Source of the DNA: Deltaproteobacteria bacterium
GTDB taxonomy: Bacteria; JAGRBM01; JAHCIT01
DNA: 64,000 nucleotides
Direction: 5' to 3'
NCBI GenBank assembly: GCA_026129095.1
Contig: JAHCIT010000004.1
Coordinates: forward strand, 270,850-334,849
How positions within the stretch are numbered: position 1 is the stretch's first letter; every line of letters begins with the position of its first letter. A program made the translations under genes and the position numbers. Below the pieces are notes generated by a model, which ran no database searches, was not told the DNA's origin, and saw only the letters and a program-made list of their open reading frames with translations. Below are positions 60,701 to 64,000 of this stretch, in pieces.

Positions 60701-61057
60701 CTAGCCCGAAACCCTGACCGTGGCTGCCTTGGTCCGGCAGGATTTCCCGGCGAGGCACCACGTCTTGCCGGCGCTCTGGTCCATCATGTTGTCACGGTCC
60801 TTCACCTCGATCCGGTACAGCTGCCGCCCCTTGACCCGGAAACTGCACTTGTAGGAATCCTCGCAGGCGTGGTCACGGTAGCTCTGCCCGTCAACGACGA
60901 TGAATGGGTCGGGCGGACCGCCCAGGATGTCCCAGGTAGAGCCATCAGGCCGGAGCGGGTCCATCTGGACCGAAATGATCCGCTCAACCGGCGAACTGCA
61001 CCCCGCGAGCGCGGCCAGTGCGAGAGCTGCGGCCATCTGACGGATCAAGGGAGTCAC
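60701..61057 (-). CDS. Small Cys-containing lipoprotein
   Basis: 118 aa. GTG start at 61057 overlapping the TfoX-N gene stop (GTGA), with GGGGAG about 7 bases upstream. The signal TPLIRQMAAALALAALAGC ends in a perfect lipobox. The mature part has two Cys pairs (HACEDSYKC and WCLAGKSC), the first flanking the exposed loop of a beta-rich domain (VVDGQSYRDHAC, CSFRVKGRQLYRIEVKDRDN). Function is unknown. It is convergent with gspK, 7 bases apart. It is not an obvious member of the family at 999-2917. Confidence 0.65.
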   Translation of the reverse strand: MTPLIRQMAAALALAALAGCSSPVERIISVQMDPLRPDGSTWDILGGPPDPFIVVDGQSYRDHACEDSYKCSFRVKGRQLYRIEVKDRDNMMDQSAGKTWCLAGKSCRTKAATVRVSG

Positions 61058-61458
61058 CGGCGGGCTCCCCGGCCGGAACGGCGCCGGGGTGCTCCCGGAC
61101 GGGGCCTTAAGCGCGCAGGACGGCATTTCGGGGCCGAGGCCGCCGCGACCGAAGCATCGAGGGCTAGCCGTGCCCATGCAGCGAGTTCCTTGCTGTCCTC
61201 GATGATGTCTGCCGGAACCTCGTAGTAGTTCCTGAGCGCCACCTTCCCGCCGGGGGAAAAGGGTTCCATGCCGGCCGATTCGTACCGGGGGCGGGTTTCC
61301 GGTCCGGTCCGGAAATAAAGCCGCTCTTTCCAGATCAGCCCGAAAAACAGGCCATCGTGATAAAGGCCGTAGCCACCGAACATCGCGCGCGCCGTGGCGC
61401 CGCCCAGCAAGCCAAGCTGATCCAGCACGAAATCCCGGTATGATTCCCCTGCCGCCAT
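61054..61458 (-). CDS. TfoX N-terminal domain protein
   Basis: 134 aa. TfoX-N fold: SYRDFVLDQLGLLGGATARAMFGGYGLYHDGLFFGLIWKERLYFRT with FSPGGKVALRNYYEVPADIIEDSKELAAWARLAL. Only the N-domain is present; the competence regulator TfoX/Sxy has a second, C-terminal domain, so a role in competence is not assured. A basic, Pro/Arg-rich tail follows. The ATG at 61458 is chosen because the domain starts there. It is coupled to the lipoprotein gene downstream. Confidence 0.8.
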   Translation of the reverse strand: MAAGESYRDFVLDQLGLLGGATARAMFGGYGLYHDGLFFGLIWKERLYFRTGPETRPRYESAGMEPFSPGGKVALRNYYEVPADIIEDSKELAAWARLALDASVAAASAPKCRPARLRPRPGAPRRRSGRGARR

Positions 61459-61665
61459 GTTGAGGGAGTTTACCGGAGCGGCTGGCTGGAAACAGGGGTC
61501 TGAAGGCCCCTGGGCCGTCACCCGACGAAAGGCGCCTACCGGTCTTGACAGAGGGGGGCATTAGCCCCTAAAGCAACGCGCCACCGGGGGTTTTTCACAA
61601 AAAAGTCCCCCCCCGGCAGGCCCCGGAAAGGACTCGTCTTTTCCGGCCTGTGGAGCGAGGCAGCC

Positions 61666-62427
61666 ATTTCATCCCAACTGATCCAGAACCTGCTCAACCT
61701 GGCCCGTTTTGATGACGAGATCACAAGTCTCGAACGAACCGTCAAGGAGAGCCCGGTCAAGCTCGAAGCCTTCGAAGGGCAGATCCGCTCGCAAGGCCAG
61801 GGGGCGGACGTACTGCGCCGCCGCCGGGATGCCCTCCAGAAGAGCCGTGACCAGAAGGTCGTCTTCCTCGCCACCGAGAAGGAGAACCTCAAGCGCATCG
61901 AGGCCCGGCAGCTCCAGATCAAGACCGAGCGCGAGCAGACGGCGGTCATGAAAGAGCTCGAAAACTCCAAACGGATGATCGAGACGGTATCCGACGAGAT
62001 CAAGAAGCTCGAAGTGGACATCGGCATCCAGGTCACCGACCTTACCAGGCTCGAAGAACAGATGAACGCCGAACGCGCCCGGCTGCAGCCGGAAATCGAC
62101 GCCGTGAACACGGCCGCCACCGGGGCCAAGCAGAAGCTGGATTCCATGCTGGCCGACCGGAACAAGCTGATCGAAAAGGTCGACCAGCGGTGGTACCGCG
62201 TCTACGAGCGGGTCCGCTCGGTCAAGGGCCGCGGCATCGTCCCGATCGACTACACCCCCGGTTCCAAGAAGGCCGCCCGCTGCTCCGGCTGCAACATGAC
62301 CGTGCAGATGCAGAAGGTGAACCAGGTGCTCCGCGTTTCGGAGCTCCAGACCTGCGACTACTGCGGCCGCATCCTTTACCACGCCGGTGAGGCCGCCGAA
62401 GACGGCGAAAAGGCCGCCAGCAAGTAA
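61666..62427 (+). CDS. Coiled-coil protein with C4 zinc ribbon; probable ATT start
   Basis: 253 aa from an ATT codon. The N-terminal ISSQLIQNLLNLARFDDEI is followed by a long coiled coil (about residues 15-180, heptads with Leu/Ile/Val) and a C-terminal zinc ribbon (CSGC at about 206-209 and CDYC at about 231-234), the plan and length of the C4-type zinc ribbon family. There is no ATG, GTG or TTG in frame from 61561 to the first ATG at 61948, which would remove the first 94 residues. GAGG sits 5 bases before the ATT. A CTG at 61648 is the other option. The ATT may act as in infC. It is followed closely by the diacylglycerol-kinase gene (12-base gap). Confidence 0.75.
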   Translation: MSSQLIQNLLNLARFDDEITSLERTVKESPVKLEAFEGQIRSQGQGADVLRRRRDALQKSRDQKVVFLATEKENLKRIEARQLQIKTEREQTAVMKELENSKRMIETVSDEIKKLEVDIGIQVTDLTRLEEQMNAERARLQPEIDAVNTAATGAKQKLDSMLADRNKLIEKVDQRWYRVYERVRSVKGRGIVPIDYTPGSKKAARCSGCNMTVQMQKVNQVLRVSELQTCDYCGRILYHAGEAAEDGEKAASK

Positions 62428-62439
62428 CGCTTCCACCCC

Positions 62440-63432
62440 GTGCCCCCAGCATCACCCCGCGCCGGCCTGCTCATCAACCGCAACGCCCGCGGCAACCGGA
62501 AGACGCCCGGCTTCGAGCGCCGCGCCCGGTACCTGCTCGATGACGATTTCGCCATTGTCCGGGCCACGTCCAGCGTGGACGAGGTGGACGGCGTGCTGCG
62601 GGAGTTCGCCTCCGCAAACGTGAACGAGCTGGCTGTTTCGGGCGGAGACGGAACGATCCACTACCTCTATTCCCGGTGGCTCACGCTGTTCGGACCGGAA
62701 AAGCCGGTCCCGCCGCTACTGGTGCTGGGTGATGGCGGCATGAACATGCTGTTCAATGACGTGGGACTGGCGGGCTCGCCCGACGGCGTACTTGTCCGCT
62801 GGGCGGAAATCTTCGAGGAGGGCCGCACTCCGCGCCGGGTACAGCGGAACCTGATCGAGGTGAGATTCGATGGCGGCGACCCCGTTTACTGCTTCACCTT
62901 TACCGATGGCTTCATCGCCAGGTTCGTCCTGAAATACCTGGAAACCGACGGCGGCCCCGCCGAAACCACCAAGATGATTCTCCGGTTCGTGGCCGACGCC
63001 GTGACCCGCCCCGAGCAGGCGTACAATCAATGGTACAAACCGCTGGAGGCGGCCTACCATTCCAGCGAGGGCGTCACCCCCGGCGGCGAGACGCTCACGG
63101 CCCAGACGTTCTGCGTCGCCTCGACCATCCAGACGCTTATCCTGGGCTTCCAGCTTTTCGAGTATCCGCCCCGCACCGGCAGCCACATGGGTTTCATGAC
63201 CTACCGGACCGACAACCTGTACAAGACCGCCGCCTCACTGCCCCTCGTCATGTGGGGGCGCGGACGGTTGCGGAACTGGGGCGACGAGATTCATCTCCGG
63301 CAGTTCGGCCCCCGCAGTCTCAGGATCGAGAACTGCGGACTCACGGTGATTGACGGCGAGCCCTACGAAACCGGCCGGCTCCGGACCTGCGAGCTCACGC
63401 TCGGCCCCACTGTCGATATTACGGTCGTCTGA
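62440..63432 (+). CDS. Diacylglycerol-kinase-family (DAGK catalytic domain) protein
   Basis: 330 aa, GTG start. The DAGK catalytic domain begins GLLINRNARGNRKTPG and has the nucleotide-binding VSGGDGTIHYLYS (GGDGT). The usual second motif (GTGNDFAR-like) is replaced by LGDGGMNMLFNDV. The C-domain has EVRFDGGDPVYCFTFTDGFIARF and LTVIDGEPYETGRLR. Lipid kinases of this fold phosphorylate diacylglycerol, ceramide or related lipids; the substrate is not known. It forms a likely operon with the zinc-ribbon gene. Confidence 0.85.
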   Translation: MPPASPRAGLLINRNARGNRKTPGFERRARYLLDDDFAIVRATSSVDEVDGVLREFASANVNELAVSGGDGTIHYLYSRWLTLFGPEKPVPPLLVLGDGGMNMLFNDVGLAGSPDGVLVRWAEIFEEGRTPRRVQRNLIEVRFDGGDPVYCFTFTDGFIARFVLKYLETDGGPAETTKMILRFVADAVTRPEQAYNQWYKPLEAAYHSSEGVTPGGETLTAQTFCVASTIQTLILGFQLFEYPPRTGSHMGFMTYRTDNLYKTAASLPLVMWGRGRLRNWGDEIHLRQFGPRSLRIENCGLTVIDGEPYETGRLRTCELTLGPTVDITVV

Positions 63433-63459
63433 AAAGGCGGCCCCCAGGCACAATTAAAA

Positions 63460-63481
63460 GGGGCCGGCTTTCGCCGGCCCC
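63460..63481 (-). terminator. Intrinsic terminator (distal of two) for the small minus-strand gene
   Basis: GGGGCCGGC-GAAA-GCCGGCCCC, a 9-base-pair perfect stem with a GAAA tetraloop, followed on the minus strand by TTTTAATT. On the plus strand no T run follows, though the hairpin may still slow transcription from the DAGK gene. Confidence 0.85.
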
Positions 63482-63499
63482 GGGGTCTAGGGAAAACCT

Positions 63500-63525
63500 C
63501 GATGGAGGCGGAGGGTCCTCCATCG
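63500..63525 (-). terminator. Proximal hairpin terminator for the small minus-strand gene
   Basis: Nine-base-pair stem (CGATGGAGG and CCTCCATCG) with an 8-base loop, followed on the minus strand by AGGTTTTCCC. It begins 11 bases after the stop codon of the gene at 63537-63761, so the gene has two terminators in tandem. Confidence 0.65.
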
Positions 63526-63536
63526 GGGAAGGGGGC

Positions 63537-63761
63537 TTAGTTGTCGGTCACGCGGACCTTCAGACCTTTCAGGTCTCCCTGGAAGCGGATCCGGCCTGCA
63601 TTGATCAGCCGACCCACCGAACGGGCCACGTCGGCCTTGTCCAAGGCCACCTTGGCGGTGGCGAGGGTTTCCACGACGTCGGAGAGAGTGAGCCGCTCGT
63701 CACGCTGGGCCGAGGGGCCCAGGCGACGGAAACCAAGATTGTTGAACTGCGTATCGCTCAC
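63537..63761 (-). CDS. Small protein of unknown function
   Basis: 74 aa from a GTG with GGAGAGG 12 bases upstream; another GTG nine codons earlier (63788) has no ribosome-binding site. The sequence is alpha/beta and basic: SDTQFNNLGFRRLGPSAQRDERLTLSDVVETLATAKVALDKADVARSVGRLINAGRIRFQ (read in two parts). It has the look of a small winged-helix-like domain (DVARSVGRLINAGRIRF), but I do not recognise a family. The tandem terminators after it suggest a strongly transcribed single gene. The AT-rich DNA upstream (63789-63960) probably holds its promoter; several TTGACA/TTGACG boxes are seen there. Confidence 0.6.
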   Translation of the reverse strand: MSDTQFNNLGFRRLGPSAQRDERLTLSDVVETLATAKVALDKADVARSVGRLINAGRIRFQGDLKGLKVRVTDN

Positions 63762-63975
63762 TTTGGTTACGTTCCTCTCCGGACGCACGGCTTGAGGTGC
63801 ACGAAAAATGCCAAAATACCGGCAGGCGTGGCAAAGCCGTCATAAATACGCGCAAAGTTTGACAGAATTCACATTCATGGTCGCCCGATGAATCGCCCAA
63901 AGGGGTGTCAAAAGCGTCAATATCACTGAGGTCTGTCAATTTTCTGACTGCAAAAAATGATCTGCGTCACTTTGC

Positions 63976-64000
63976 GTGGTGAGCCGTGGTGAGCCGTGGT
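63976..64000. repeat. Short tandem repeat at the window edge
   Basis: Two exact copies of GAGCCGTGGT preceded by a half copy (GTGGT), ending at the last base of the window. The array may continue beyond it. Confidence 0.7.

Noticed and set aside
61948..62427. ATG start for the zinc-ribbon protein
   Set aside because: It would remove 94 residues of a continuous coiled coil and has no good ribosome-binding site, unlike the ATT at 61666.
1..64000. CRISPR arrays, prophage or IS elements
   Set aside because: No regularly spaced repeats, transposase, integrase, or phage structural genes were seen on either strand.

Overview
This is a 64 kb chromosomal stretch of high-GC DNA from a diderm (Gram-negative-type) bacterium. 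Three things indicate an outer membrane: a type II secretion operon with a secretin, many predicted lipoproteins with lipobox cysteines, and secreted or periplasmic proteins. The gene content resembles Myxococcota or other former Deltaproteobacteria: receiver-DUF4388 regulators, MshEN proteins, a long S41 protease, MoxR/VWA operons and small Cys-rich lipoproteins. The sequence alone does not give a genus. Genes are dense, with many ATGA, GTGA or TGATG overlaps. No phage, IS element, integrase or CRISPR array was seen.

Layout. 1-2917 (minus): a receiver-DUF4388 regulator cut by the window edge, then four small Cys-rich lipoproteins. 2922-8677: a fatty/aromatic acyl-CoA module (two acyl-CoA dehydrogenases, a PaaG-like crotonase, a metallo-beta-lactamase-fold hydrolase, an SDR) plus a DUF2231 membrane protein. 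8792-10177: a membrane histidine kinase with a very stable hairpin in its leader. 10449-15675: tetrapyrrole genes hemC and a cobA-hemD fusion, then fmt, rsmB and a VOC protein. 15772-25618: aconitase, a secreted unknown, a small membrane protein, priA, a long S41 protease and a rhomboid protease. 25604-27436: an FGE-fold membrane protein, yacG, and a TetR regulator with a candidate operator. Then come tRNA-Phe and a molybdopterin oxidoreductase (minus). 30139-38465: an MshEN protein, beta-carbonic anhydrase, and the run proS, DUF4388, pyrF, anmK, nucleotidyltransferase.

38488-49535 (minus) is a ten-gene, probably single operon: XRE regulator, two-TM protein, FxLYD-like lipoprotein, stand-alone B12-binding mutase subunit, TPR/gluzincin peptidase, MoxR ATPase, DUF58, BatA/VWA, DUF4159 and a large VWA/GATase-like membrane protein. 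Its MoxR-VWA core is known, but the regulatory and B12 front end is unusual and is the best candidate here for an undescribed system. Divergent from it, 49898-60693 encodes the type II secretion system gspC to gspK, without gspL or gspM.

60701-64000 holds a small lipoprotein coupled to a TfoX-N protein, a coiled-coil zinc-ribbon protein that seems to start at AUU, a diacylglycerol-kinase-family protein, and a small unknown gene followed by two terminators. Gaps without genes are short. The longest, 49536-49897, is AT-rich and holds the divergent XRE/gsp promoter region.
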